From NCBI GenBank assembly GCA_017938485.1, contig JAGBBM010000027.1, forward strand, positions 1 through 57,871: a DNA stretch of 57,871 nt, read 5' to 3'. The stretch comes from Lachnospiraceae bacterium (GTDB taxonomy: Bacteria > Bacillota > Clostridia > Lachnospirales > Lachnospiraceae). Of the stretch, positions 14,909 through 24,593 are shown one piece after another (within the stretch, counting starts at the first letter, position 1; every line of letters starts with the position of its first letter). Below the pieces are notes generated by a model. That model had not been told where the DNA came from and searched no databases. It worked only from the letters and a program-made list of their open reading frames with translations. A program made the position numbers and the translations under genes.

Positions 14909-17014
14909 CTAATACAATTCAAATACTATCTCATATGTGCAGGATGATTCATCTACATACTGATCTATTTCATACTTATATGTTCCTGCAGGCATATTAT
15001 CATCAAAATTCATATAAAAATTACCATCCAAGTCTGTATATTCCGACTGAGGAAATTCTTCCCAACTCACCTCAACATAATAACCATCAACTAGTTGATA
15101 TAAATTGTGACCATGAAATGAATTACTTTTCTCATCACTTGTTAATTCTCTATTAAAAGAAAATTTTCCATATATAGCTTTTCCATGACTCGCCTCTATC
15201 CACCATCCAATAGCGGTCTGCTCATCGTCAACTATACATAGCTCACAAGTATCAAGCTCCATGCCAATACCATTTTCTGCGACAAGTTCTGTACTTATAA
15301 TTGTACCTATACTATCATCATTCCCTATTTCGACACTCGTGCTTGCCTCTTTTATTTGATGTATTTCAAACTCTATTTCATAGTGGAAAGAATTATTACC
15401 AATATATTGATAAAGCTCTAATACATATATTCCCTCTGGTAAATTATCTGAAAAATCTAAAACAAAATTATCATAATCAGAATATATAGAAGTAGGATAT
15501 GTATTCCAATCCAATTCATTATATGAACCATCAACTATTTCATATAGTGTTCCACCATGTGACCAATCATTAATCTCTGCATCAGTCAGTTCTCTTGTAT
15601 ACGCAAATGTTCCTTTAAGGCATCTACCACTATCTATCCCTACATATCCTAATGTAGCAAACTCTTCATCGGTCAATTCAACTAGTTCACAGGTAATAAG
15701 ATTTATACCTATTCCATTTTCATCAGACAGATTATGGTTTAAGATATCTCCAAAATCATCAGTCTCATATATAACTTCTTCTATAGCAGATTCATCAACT
15801 TCCTCTGTGTTTTGCTCTGTTTTATTTTCTTCTGTGGTATCCACAACTTTCTCTGTAGTATTTTCTGTAGTGACTTGTGTTGTATCAAACTTTTCATCAT
15901 CATCCTTGTTACTTATCAAAATCACAACAAAAACTACAGCTAAAATTAGCACGCCTAACAAAAGCGGTATTATAAACTTTTTCTTACCAATTTTCTGTGA
16001 TTTAGATTCTGCTACAGGCAATTCAATATTTTCCTCTACCTTAACTGTAGAATCTACTTTTAAAATAGGTTCGGTTGAATTCTTTTTTTTCTCAGACTTA
16101 CACAACATATCATTGCGCATATCCGCAATACAAGAATACCTTTCCGTATACTTTACTGCCATAGCCTTCATAATAACATCATTAATATATTCCGGCATGT
16201 TACCTCGTAAATCTCTAGGTTCTTTCATTGTATCCTCAACAACTCGACTGGTAGCCTCTTCTGGATTAACACCAGTAACCATCTTGTACATTGTAGCGCC
16301 AAGAGCATAAATGTCTGTCCATGGACCAATATCACTTTTTTTAGAATATTGTTCAATAGGAGCATAACCATATTTCAAAACAACCGAAACCGTTTTATTC
16401 TCACCGTGCATATCTTGTTTCGCTGCGCCAAAATCGATTAACTTCACTTTAGAATCATTGCAAATAAAAATATTGTCAGGACTAATATCTCTATGAATAA
16501 GACCTGCATTATGGATAGACTCTAATGCCTCCATTACAGAAAATGTAACCTGTACCATCATTTCATCATCTATCTGCTTTTTCGATTCCAAATAATCTTT
16601 CAGTGTACAACCTTCAAGATATTCCATAACCATATAAGCTGTATTATTTTCTTCAAAAAAATCATATACGCTTACAATGCTACTACTCTTATTAAATTTG
16701 GCTAAGTCTTGCGCTTCTTTTAAAAATCGTATTTTACCATGGGAAAATTCTACTCTTTGAGTCTCTGTAAATAAGCTAATATTTACATCGTCAACTATCC
16801 TATTGACAACTCCTACTGGGTAATATTCTTTAATTGCCACCTCAGCTGCAAGAACATTATCCTTTGCTTTATATGTAACACCAAAACCACCAACACCTAT
16901 AACCTCAACTATTTTATATCTTTCTTTTAAAACAGTTCCTTCTGGCAGGTATACAGACTTATCTTCTGTAAATTTGTTGGTATTAAAATCATTTAGCACC
17001 GTTGTTTTATCCAT
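14909..17014 (-). CDS. Transmembrane Ser/Thr kinase with duplicated outer domain
   Basis: 701 aa. Residues ~33-305 form a Hanks-type kinase: Gly loop GVGGFGVTYKA, VAIK Lys62, HRDISPDN (174-181), DFG (195-197) and a YAPIEQY activation segment. One membrane helix (about 346-368, KKKFIIPLLLGVLILAVVF) is followed by a Thr/Glu-rich linker. Outside are two homologous ~130-residue domains (about 423-560 and 570-701), each with ENGIG, a TCEL(V/C) strand, a WxxxxYPxSxYxDxD core and an LPEGxYxxExxQY end. I do not recognise this beta-rich repeat. Unlike the two kinases upstream it lacks the N-terminal zinc ribbon. Last gene of the T7SS operon. All catalytic residues are present, so it is not an EssB-type pseudokinase. 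Confidence 0.9.
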   Translation of the reverse strand: MDKTTVLNDFNTNKFTEDKSVYLPEGTVLKERYKIVEVIGVGGFGVTYKAKDNVLAAEVAIKEYYPVGVVNRIVDDVNISLFTETQRVEFSHGKIRFLKEAQDLAKFNKSSSIVSVYDFFEENNTAYMVMEYLEGCTLKDYLESKKQIDDEMMVQVTFSVMEALESIHNAGLIHRDISPDNIFICNDSKVKLIDFGAAKQDMHGENKTVSVVLKYGYAPIEQYSKKSDIGPWTDIYALGATMYKMVTGVNPEEATSRVVEDTMKEPRDLRGNMPEYINDVIMKAMAVKYTERYSCIADMRNDMLCKSEKKKNSTEPILKVDSTVKVEENIELPVAESKSQKIGKKKFIIPLLLGVLILAVVFVVILISNKDDDEKFDTTQVTTENTTEKVVDTTEENKTEQNTEEVDESAIEEVIYETDDFGDILNHNLSDENGIGINLITCELVELTDEEFATLGYVGIDSGRCLKGTFAYTRELTDAEINDWSHGGTLYEIVDGSYNELDWNTYPTSIYSDYDNFVLDFSDNLPEGIYVLELYQYIGNNSFHYEIEFEIHQIKEASTSVEIGNDDSIGTIISTELVAENGIGMELDTCELCIVDDEQTAIGWWIEASHGKAIYGKFSFNRELTSDEKSNSFHGHNLYQLVDGYYVEVSWEEFPQSEYTDLDGNFYMNFDDNMPAGTYKYEIDQYVDESSCTYEIVFELY

Positions 17015-17031
17015 ATGTTTCTCCTCTAATG

Positions 17032-20000
17032 TTAATAAACATATACTTCTTTAGTTTCTACATCCAACACATCACTCGCTACGCTTGGTGTATCGCTCCA
17101 ATCTGACCAGCTTCCATATACATTTCTCTTATAATGATATGTAGTTATTAGGGATCGAGAAGCGTATCGGTATACTGTTCTTGTCTCTACCTGCCTAGTG
17201 TCACTTTGAGTATAGGCAGTTGTTCCCCAGCCAGACCAATCTTTCCATCTGCTATAGTAGTATGTATATATCGGACTTCTTGTCTGGTATGTGTATGTAT
17301 AGGTGGTAGTACTTCCATTAGAGAAATACACATAAAAATTATACTTACATGCTGGAGCTCCTGAGCCTTGTCCACCATATGGTTGTTTTCCGCCAATATC
17401 AGCTAAGGAAAACTTTGGCAACGGAGATGTTGTTGTACATGTATGATATCCCAAATTTGTTTTTATAGTTCCACCAGATTTAACAGAATCAATACCATAG
17501 CTACCATCTTTATACTGATTACAGTAATGGAAGTAATTGTATGTTGTCTTTGAAGTAGTATTAGTAATTCTTAATGTATTACTTTCTGTTGGTTTAGTCG
17601 TAGTAGTCTGATTAGACCCCCAAGCTGTATAAGAAGTTACTGCCGAACCTGTTTGCGTCCATCCACTCATAGAACTACTACTACTTGACGTAGTTTCTTT
17701 ATCTCTGTATCTATACTCTTTCCTACTCTCTACCTTCACACTATCACTAGATGCAACCGAACTTGTACTCCAGCCACTCCATGAACCATAATCACTCCAA
17801 CTTGTGGATGTATTATACAACGTCCAACCTGCTAGCGTAGAAGAAGAGCTAGTGGTAGTTTCCTCAGATATACTTCTATAACGATACTGTGTTTTCGTCT
17901 CATTATTACATACACCAAGAATTACACAACTTCCTTTTGCCACTTCCGTACCAGAAGAAATATTTTGTGACAATACTGTTCCAGTTGTAGAATTCTCATT
18001 ATGACTATAAGAAACCGAGCCAATTAACCCTTGTGAACTAAGTGCAGACAAAGCATCCGCCTCAGACATACCTGTAAGATTAGGCATAGTAACCATCTTA
18101 ACCTCTTCCACTGGTTGATATACTAATTCTCCATCTACAGCGTCATCTCCTCCAGAAGAATTATTTCCTGAAGGCTGTTCCTGTTGCACAGTCTGATTTA
18201 CCTGAACAGTCTGTTCATATATTTCCTGAGTTTCTTGCGTAACAAATGTATTAGTCTGAATATTTTCAGCTTCAATTACAGCGTCTTCATTACCATTACT
18301 TACATAAATTATAACTGTAGAATTTTTATCAACAAAAGTATTAGCTGCTACAGACTGTGAAATAACAAAGTCTTTCATAACCACATCACTATCCTGATAT
18401 TCAACCTGAACCTTAAGACCTGCTTCCTCCAAGCTTGTCTGAGCTTCTGTCATACTCATATATTGTACATCTGGAACAAGCACGCTTTCTGCACCAAGAC
18501 TAACTATAACCTCAACCACATCTCCCTGCTTAACAGTTGAATCTGGTTGAGGATTCTGAGATATAATAGCCCCCTTAGGTACTGTAGAACTATATTCACT
18601 ATCCACTCTGAAAATATATAATGCGTAATCCTTTACAACACCTTTTGCCTCTTCAAACTGAACCCCTACAAGATTTGGAACAATAGTATCAACTGATGTA
18701 TCATAGTTCATACCCTTAGAAACCTCCAATTCCATACTGGTTCCTGCATCAACCAAAGTTCCTGATTCTATACTTTGAGAAACTACTGCGCTAGGTTTAA
18801 CACTACTCTCAACATAAGTACATGTGCAGAGCATATCTATAGATTCTATAAGAGGAACCGCATCTGTTTCCATAAAACCTACTACATCTGGCACAATATT
18901 TTGTCTCTGGCCAGCACTCATAAGTACAAGTAAGGTTGTATTGTTTTCAACTATACTTCCACCATATAATTGCTGTCCCAAAACTAAATCAGCTTCAACA
19001 CTATCTGAATACTCTTTTCCATATACCTGTAGAACGATATTATTGGAATTACAAGCCATTAGAGCATCGTCATTTGACATATTTATAACATTGGGCACTC
19101 TTGTATAACCCTCTGGCAAATAATTGGCGCCTGCTTTTTTCGTATTAAAACTAATAACCCCTGTAACCAACAAAACAACAAATGTTACTATGGCTGCACA
19201 AACTGTCCCTGTGGCAATTTTTGCCCATAGCGGAAATTTTCCCAAATCGGTTTTTACAGTCTTAATCTTTACTCTCTTAACTTCTTCTGCTTCCAAATCA
19301 GTAAGAAATTCTTTGACTGTCTTGGTTCTTCCCTCAGCCTTAACATTTAAAGCGTTCATAATGCTATTTTCAATATTCTTACCGATTTTGACCCCCAACT
19401 TAGAAGGAGTTTTTAAATCATCATCTACGTTACGCTCCATAGCATCTTCAGGAGTTACACCAGTAATCATCTTATAAAATGTGGCTGCAACTGCATAGAC
19501 ATCGGTCCACGTTCCCTGTTCTCCCTTAGCTCTATACTGTTCTTCTGGGGAATAACCAGGTTTAAGTACAACAGATAAACTCTTACTATGCTTGGTTGTT
19601 GCAAATTTTGACGCACCAAAATCAATTATCTTAAGTGTTCCGTCATTAGTAATAAATATATTATCAGGTGCTATATCTCTATGAATTATTCCCTCTTGGT
19701 GCACTCTATCAAGGGCTTTAAGGATTGGTTTAATCATACCTATAGCTGTGTCCACATCTATCTTACCCTTTTCTTCTATCATAGATTTAAGAGTTCTACC
19801 TTCCAAATACTCCATAACAATATATGCGGTATTATTTTCCTCAAAACACTCTTGAATCTTCACAATTCCTTCTACATCAGAAAGCTTGGAGAGGCATTTT
19901 GACTCAGAAAGAAACTTACTTTTTCCTGACTCAAACTGCTCATACTTACTTCCAGAATATGGAGATACGCGGTCTTCACCTAAAGTTCTAGAACAAAACT

Positions 20001-20241
20001 CGTTAGGAAAATACTCCTTTATAGCAACACGTTGTTCAAGTGCTGCGTCCCAGCCAATATAAGTAACACCAAAACCACCATAACCTATAACCTCGCCTAC
20101 GATATACCTTTTGCCAATTATGGTAGTTGGCTGCAAATGATATGCCTCGTTTTTTGTATTTCCAGCTATATAACCACAATGAGGACATATTTCGTACTCC
20201 TCATCAAATTCGCCCATACAATTCATACATCTGATAGACAT
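17032..20241 (-). CDS. PASTA Ser/Thr kinase with zinc ribbon and Trp/Tyr-rich C-terminal repeats
   Basis: 1069 aa. Residues 5-24 are a zinc ribbon (CMNC..CPHC). The kinase spans ~45-310 (GYGGFGVTY, Lys75, HRDIAPDN 187-194, DFG 206-208). One membrane helix lies at ~341-365. Five PASTA-like repeats follow (~380-660, and a further one after a Gln/Asn/Gly linker, ~725-790). The last ~270 residues are Ser/Thr/Tyr/Trp-rich with repeated units of the form W(S/K)xWSxW...SD...VE(T/S)R..YRYR. PASTA domains usually bind peptidoglycan. The Trp-rich region recalls WSxWS-containing adhesive repeats, but I cannot assign it. Ribosome site GGAGAG. Confidence 0.9.
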   Translation of the reverse strand: MSIRCMNCMGEFDEEYEICPHCGYIAGNTKNEAYHLQPTTIIGKRYIVGEVIGYGGFGVTYIGWDAALEQRVAIKEYFPNEFCSRTLGEDRVSPYSGSKYEQFESGKSKFLSESKCLSKLSDVEGIVKIQECFEENNTAYIVMEYLEGRTLKSMIEEKGKIDVDTAIGMIKPILKALDRVHQEGIIHRDIAPDNIFITNDGTLKIIDFGASKFATTKHSKSLSVVLKPGYSPEEQYRAKGEQGTWTDVYAVAATFYKMITGVTPEDAMERNVDDDLKTPSKLGVKIGKNIENSIMNALNVKAEGRTKTVKEFLTDLEAEEVKRVKIKTVKTDLGKFPLWAKIATGTVCAAIVTFVVLLVTGVISFNTKKAGANYLPEGYTRVPNVINMSNDDALMACNSNNIVLQVYGKEYSDSVEADLVLGQQLYGGSIVENNTTLLVLMSAGQRQNIVPDVVGFMETDAVPLIESIDMLCTCTYVESSVKPSAVVSQSIESGTLVDAGTSMELEVSKGMNYDTSVDTIVPNLVGVQFEEAKGVVKDYALYIFRVDSEYSSTVPKGAIISQNPQPDSTVKQGDVVEVIVSLGAESVLVPDVQYMSMTEAQTSLEEAGLKVQVEYQDSDVVMKDFVISQSVAANTFVDKNSTVIIYVSNGNEDAVIEAENIQTNTFVTQETQEIYEQTVQVNQTVQQEQPSGNNSSGGDDAVDGELVYQPVEEVKMVTMPNLTGMSEADALSALSSQGLIGSVSYSHNENSTTGTVLSQNISSGTEVAKGSCVILGVCNNETKTQYRYRSISEETTTSSSSTLAGWTLYNTSTSWSDYGSWSGWSTSSVASSDSVKVESRKEYRYRDKETTSSSSSSMSGWTQTGSAVTSYTAWGSNQTTTTKPTESNTLRITNTTSKTTYNYFHYCNQYKDGSYGIDSVKSGGTIKTNLGYHTCTTTSPLPKFSLADIGGKQPYGGQGSGAPACKYNFYVYFSNGSTTTYTYTYQTRSPIYTYYYSRWKDWSGWGTTAYTQSDTRQVETRTVYRYASRSLITTYHYKRNVYGSWSDWSDTPSVASDVLDVETKEVYVY

Positions 20242-20253
20242 GATATACTCTCC

Positions 20254-22176
20254 TTACTCACATATTTTCTCTTGGTAAATCTTATCGCATACTTCGTCAA
20301 GCTCAAATAAGCTGTCGTCATCAACGTAAATGTTGTCCATATAGGACTCAAGTTCTTTAAGTTCCCAGTTAATTTTTATATACTCTACAAAACAGTTCTT
20401 ATTTAAAGGTGTTCCATTGGCATCCTGATTATAATAGACATCCTGCCCCATATCTCCTAAAAGATATGATATAACTCGCATAGCTGCTGCCTGGTTTTTG
20501 TCTTCACACTGAGCACTAACACTCCACACATCTACAAAACATGCTTGAATATCTTCATCACCATATACCTCATCAATAAGAATTTCATACTTTCCGCCAA
20601 AGGTAGATTGAACTAGATTGTAATCTTTTGTTCCAGATACCACTACGCCGGCTTCTCCTGCCAAAAACAAGTCCATATCATTTTCATTTGATATACTATC
20701 TGTAATCTCGCTACCGTAAGCTATAGCCATATCTAAACCTGTAGGCATCTGATTTTTGTCAGGAAAATAATCCTTATAGTCCGACATAAGATATAAATCT
20801 TTTTTATCCACTGCATTGAATACGTCATCTAATTTTATTGTATTATCTAAAATTTCATCACTGGCATAGGTACTTACAAATAAATCCGGCAAATTCCCTT
20901 TTTCAGACGCCAGGTCAAGCTTATCATAATAGCTGCCTTCCGCTATAACTTCAACCTCAACTTCTATATGAGGGTAATCCGTCTGAAACTGCGCTATTCT
21001 ACTATAAAAATTTTGTTCAGCAGTAGACATATCTTCTTCTGAAGCAGGAATCCATACAAGGATTTTTGTGGCCTCAAGTTCTGCGTCAAACTTAATCTTG
21101 TTATATATTCCAACTGTAATCAGAACTGCCATTAACAACACCGCTGTAACAATGCCCGCAACTACCAATCTAGTTCGTTTACGTCTCTTCAAATCCTGTT
21201 CAACAGTCCTTACTTTTCGCTGATGCAAAATGGCTTCCTCAAACTGAGTAACATTTTGGAATCTAAGCTCAGGTGTAAGAGCCATAGCCACCATAAGCGC
21301 TGTGTCAATATAATCTGGCACTTCAGGATTTAACTCCTTTGGAGATTTAACCTCATCATTAACCACCCTATCTACAGATTCATCTGGCACAACACCAGTT
21401 ATAGCATAATACATAGTAGCGCCAAGAGCATATATGTCTGTCCAGGGGCCCTGTATACTCTTATTTCTGTACTGTTCTGGTGGTGCATACCCAGGTTTTA
21501 AAACTACTGACATAGTCTTTTCTTCCTCGTCAGAAATTCTTGCTGCACCAAAGTCTATAAGCTTTATCTTTTTATTTAGACATATAAATATATTGTCAGG
21601 ACTGATATCTCTATGGAGAATCTTCTCTTTGTGCATAGTTTTTAAAGCCGCAATAACAGACAACAATACATCTATAGCAGTATCTGTATCTATACGGCCT
21701 TCATTAAGAAGTATGAAATCCTTCAGAGATATACCATCCAAAAATTCCATAATTATGTAACCTGTATTATTCTCCTGAAACAAGTCATATACATTTACTA
21801 TGTTGGGATGCTCTCCAAACATAGCAGTACGCTTACCTTCTTCAAGGAATCTAATAAGCCCTTTGTCAAACTCTTCTCTATTTTTTTCAGAATAAAGATT
21901 TACAGATATACCATCTAGCCCTCTGTTTACCAAACTAGAAGGAAAATACTCCTTTATGGCAACAACCTTATCCATCTTGGTATCCCAAGCTTTATAGGTT
22001 ATACCAAAACCTCCAAAACCGACAACAACACCGACTTTATATCTGTCGTGTAGTGTTATGCCTGATTTCATCTGATATATCTCATCTGGAGCAGTATCTC
22101 TTATATATCCACAATGTGGACATAACTCATATTCATCATCATATTGCTCCATGCAATTCATACATCGAATCTTCAT
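20254..22176 (-). CDS. Ser/Thr kinase with zinc ribbon and solute-binding-protein-like outer domain
   Basis: 640 aa from ATG 22176, which has GGAGG upstream; a TTG 12 bp earlier is in frame but overlaps the ribosome site. Residues 5-22 are a zinc ribbon (CMNC..CPHC). The kinase runs to ~315 (GFGGFGITY, Lys75, HRDISPDN 188-195, DFG 208-210). One membrane helix lies at ~336-358. The ~280-residue outer part resembles family 1 extracellular solute-binding proteins: KILVWIPASEED, FQTDYPHIEVEVEVIAEGSYYDKLDLASEKGNLPDLFVSTYA, a GEAGVVVSG block and a C-terminal CFVDVWSVSAQC..AAAMRVISYLLGD. It is shorter than free binding proteins (~400 aa). It is probably a kinase that senses a ligand outside the cell. 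Confidence 0.88.
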   Translation of the reverse strand: MKIRCMNCMEQYDDEYELCPHCGYIRDTAPDEIYQMKSGITLHDRYKVGVVVGFGGFGITYKAWDTKMDKVVAIKEYFPSSLVNRGLDGISVNLYSEKNREEFDKGLIRFLEEGKRTAMFGEHPNIVNVYDLFQENNTGYIIMEFLDGISLKDFILLNEGRIDTDTAIDVLLSVIAALKTMHKEKILHRDISPDNIFICLNKKIKLIDFGAARISDEEEKTMSVVLKPGYAPPEQYRNKSIQGPWTDIYALGATMYYAITGVVPDESVDRVVNDEVKSPKELNPEVPDYIDTALMVAMALTPELRFQNVTQFEEAILHQRKVRTVEQDLKRRKRTRLVVAGIVTAVLLMAVLITVGIYNKIKFDAELEATKILVWIPASEEDMSTAEQNFYSRIAQFQTDYPHIEVEVEVIAEGSYYDKLDLASEKGNLPDLFVSTYASDEILDNTIKLDDVFNAVDKKDLYLMSDYKDYFPDKNQMPTGLDMAIAYGSEITDSISNENDMDLFLAGEAGVVVSGTKDYNLVQSTFGGKYEILIDEVYGDEDIQACFVDVWSVSAQCEDKNQAAAMRVISYLLGDMGQDVYYNQDANGTPLNKNCFVEYIKINWELKELESYMDNIYVDDDSLFELDEVCDKIYQEKICE

Positions 22177-22201
22177 AGGTTCCTCCAAAAATAGTCAATA
22201 T

Positions 22202-22223
22202 GGGCACACCAAAGGGTGTGCCC
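22202..22223 (-). terminator. Perfect hairpin between TPR gene and kinase gene
   Basis: GGGCACACC/GGTGTGCCC stem with a 4-nt loop region, but no T-tract follows. It may be a partial terminator or an mRNA stability element that sets the level of the downstream kinases. Confidence 0.5.
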
Positions 22224-22229
22224 TACATA

Positions 22230-23420
22230 TTATTTTGCACCTGCAATTTTATCTCTCACATTTGTTAGTTCAGATGCCTCTCCTAACACATCAATTACAA
22301 AATCCATATCTCGTAAAGCTTCTTCCTTCATACCTATGCTATGATACAAAATCGCTCTATGAAGGAATGCCTGTATATTTTCAGGCAAATAAATTGTTTT
22401 ATCTTGCATAAAATAAAGAGCGGTTTCTGTTCTCTCTCTGAAAACTTCCTCCGATTCGCATACCTTAGATGCCAAACACATATAGTACAACGCATTATAA
22501 TATCTTATATCTCTTACACTGAGTTCTGTAATTCTTTCTGCATACTCGATAGTAAGTTCTGGATTTTTTTCTACAAATGCATACAACATCATAGCATGTA
22601 ATGCAGCTATATCTTCCTCTACGTCAAGCATTTTTTCAAATATCATCTTCGCCTCTTCATGCTTCCCCATAAGCATAAGAAACTCTGCAAGATATTTCTT
22701 TGTCTCCATTTCATCCTCACCTAATATCTCAAGATTAGACATTATAAAATCATACCCCACTTGATATTCTTTTTTCTTTTGGTAAAGATACGCTATGTCA
22801 TACAAATATTCTCTACTATTCTCAAATAAAGACTTAATCGAAAACAAATACTCTTCTGCCTCAAAAACTCTATTACTTGATACTAAGATAATAAATTTCT
22901 TATGATATCCTACATAATTTTTAGGTATCATAGTAATAAGCTTGTCACACTTTTCCAGTGATTTTTCATAATCACCTGTAGAAATATACAAAGCTAACAG
23001 TTTATCAACAGGTGTAATATCATCACTATCCAATTCTTCAGCCATATTGTACATCTCAATTGCATTTTTAAAATCAAACTCTGCCATTGACATTAAACCC
23101 AAATTACAGTATAAATTCGCCGACTTACATCCATTGGAAATAGCAAGATTGTAATACTCCTTGGCTTTAGACATATCATCTCTTTTTATGCATACATTAC
23201 CCAAATCAAAGTATACTGTTGCAAGATTATAATTTTCTTCTAGTAACAAATTCAAATTACTTTCTGCTTCCGATAATAAATCAAGTCTTATTTGCACCTC
23301 GGCCAACATAAGCACATCTTCAAAATCTAAGCTATCCAACTCTGCCAACTGATAAAAACATTTTTCGTTTTCACCTTGAAGAAAATATTCTCTAGCTATT
23401 TTTTGTTCTTCTGTCATCAT
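22230..23420 (-). CDS. TPR-repeat protein of the T7SS locus
   Basis: 396 aa built of helical pairs with TPR spacing, clearest at LATVYFDLGNVCIKRDDMSKAKEYYNLAI and ANLYCNLGLMSMAEFDFKNAIEMYNMAEEL (about 68-130). At least eight repeats can be traced to the C-terminus. No membrane helix or signal peptide, so it is a cytosolic scaffold or chaperone candidate. It lies between the secreted-protein genes and the three kinases. An ATG at 23417 is equally possible as start. Confidence 0.85.
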   Translation of the reverse strand: MMTEEQKIAREYFLQGENEKCFYQLAELDSLDFEDVLMLAEVQIRLDLLSEAESNLNLLLEENYNLATVYFDLGNVCIKRDDMSKAKEYYNLAISNGCKSANLYCNLGLMSMAEFDFKNAIEMYNMAEELDSDDITPVDKLLALYISTGDYEKSLEKCDKLITMIPKNYVGYHKKFIILVSSNRVFEAEEYLFSIKSLFENSREYLYDIAYLYQKKKEYQVGYDFIMSNLEILGEDEMETKKYLAEFLMLMGKHEEAKMIFEKMLDVEEDIAALHAMMLYAFVEKNPELTIEYAERITELSVRDIRYYNALYYMCLASKVCESEEVFRERTETALYFMQDKTIYLPENIQAFLHRAILYHSIGMKEEALRDMDFVIDVLGEASELTNVRDKIAGAK

Positions 23421-23434
23421 AATGTCACCTCGAA

Positions 23435-24571
23435 TTAATTAATCCTATATGCCGGTCGCTGTTGAAATATATTATTTCCGTTAAACACATCTTTATTAGG
23501 AAACTGTTTAGGTTCTACACAATAATTTTTAGGAGTTGAATCTTCAATAGTAATATTAATTCTTTCCGCATTATCATATGCAGTCTCATAAGCATCTTTA
23601 TAATCATATATTACAGCACCTATTTTTGTCTTTTTTGCAACTTCCTCATTAAGATCTAAGTCACCATTAACCGCTTTTCCATAAACTCCAGTTGCCGTTT
23701 TAATATTTTTTAAAGGCTTAATATATTGATCCGTATCTAATTTCTTGTAAATTTTATTTAATTTTTTGGTATCCTTTGACGACTTAAGATTAAATAAATC
23801 TTTTGTGCTATCAATAGCACCCTCAGCATCTACTATCGTGTCGAGACCTCCTGTTATAACTGCAAAATTTTTAGCAAAACCTTTCTCATCCTCTAAAACA
23901 TCAGTTATGCCATTATTATCGCCTATCTCTACAGCACCTTCAACAAAACTATCTCGTATAGACTTATCAACCAAACCAGTGTGATATCCTATCTCTGAAC
24001 CAAATATAGCAGAAACTGCGAACAAATCGCTTCCTGTTGCAAAAACTCCGTTAATTATTTCATAACCAGATAAGAAAAATCCCGCAACACCATACTTACT
24101 AAAATTCTCTAGGATACCACCTGTTATTTCATAACCTAAAGAAGCAACATCTCCAAGTAATTCAACTACATACTTACCTAAAGGCCATTTTTCATAAAAT
24201 TCCTTTACTATATTAGAGCCATACTCAAGACTTGCTTTAATCTTCTTTTTCAAATCATTAACTTTACGACCAAGTTGCTTATACCATGGTCCCACTAACT
24301 TTTTATAAGCACCATTATCAGCATCCTTGATTATTTTATCGATACTTTTTAATGTATCTCTGATAAGCTCAACATCTTGCAAGTATTTTTCTATCCTCTT
24401 ACATTCAGTACAAAGTTCGTTATAAATAGTATTATGAGTAGCCGTGCCATTACTAACCTTGTGATAAAACGCTGTTTTTTGTAGTTTCATCTTAGCCAAA
24501 GCAATTTCAAGTTCATCGCAAGCTTGGTTTAAATCTTTAATTGAATTCATGACTTGTGTATTATATTTCAC
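23435..24571 (-). CDS. Candidate T7SS substrate, LXG-like helical N-terminus
   Basis: 378 aa from GTG 24571, which has AGAGGTGA 5 nt upstream; an earlier GTG at 24580 lies inside that site. Residues 1-~110 are long amphipathic helices (KDLNQACDELEIALAKMKL, then IEKYLQDVELIRDTLKSIDKII) like the targeting half of LXG-type T7SS proteins. The middle has Gly/Ala-rich helices (VVELLGDVASLGYEITGGILENFSKYGVAGFFLSGYEIINGVF) that might insert in membranes. The C-terminus is polar and unrecognised. No toxin motif and no immunity gene are visible. It directly follows the five WXG100-size genes. Confidence 0.65.
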   Translation of the reverse strand: MKYNTQVMNSIKDLNQACDELEIALAKMKLQKTAFYHKVSNGTATHNTIYNELCTECKRIEKYLQDVELIRDTLKSIDKIIKDADNGAYKKLVGPWYKQLGRKVNDLKKKIKASLEYGSNIVKEFYEKWPLGKYVVELLGDVASLGYEITGGILENFSKYGVAGFFLSGYEIINGVFATGSDLFAVSAIFGSEIGYHTGLVDKSIRDSFVEGAVEIGDNNGITDVLEDEKGFAKNFAVITGGLDTIVDAEGAIDSTKDLFNLKSSKDTKKLNKIYKKLDTDQYIKPLKNIKTATGVYGKAVNGDLDLNEEVAKKTKIGAVIYDYKDAYETAYDNAERINITIEDSTPKNYCVEPKQFPNKDVFNGNNIFQQRPAYRIN

Positions 24572-24593
24572 AAAAATCACCTCTAAACTTTAA

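Noticed and set aside
14909-22176. One of the kinases as an EssB-type pseudokinase
   Set aside because: All three keep the Gly loop, VAIK Lys, HRD and DFG residues, and the domain order differs from EssB.
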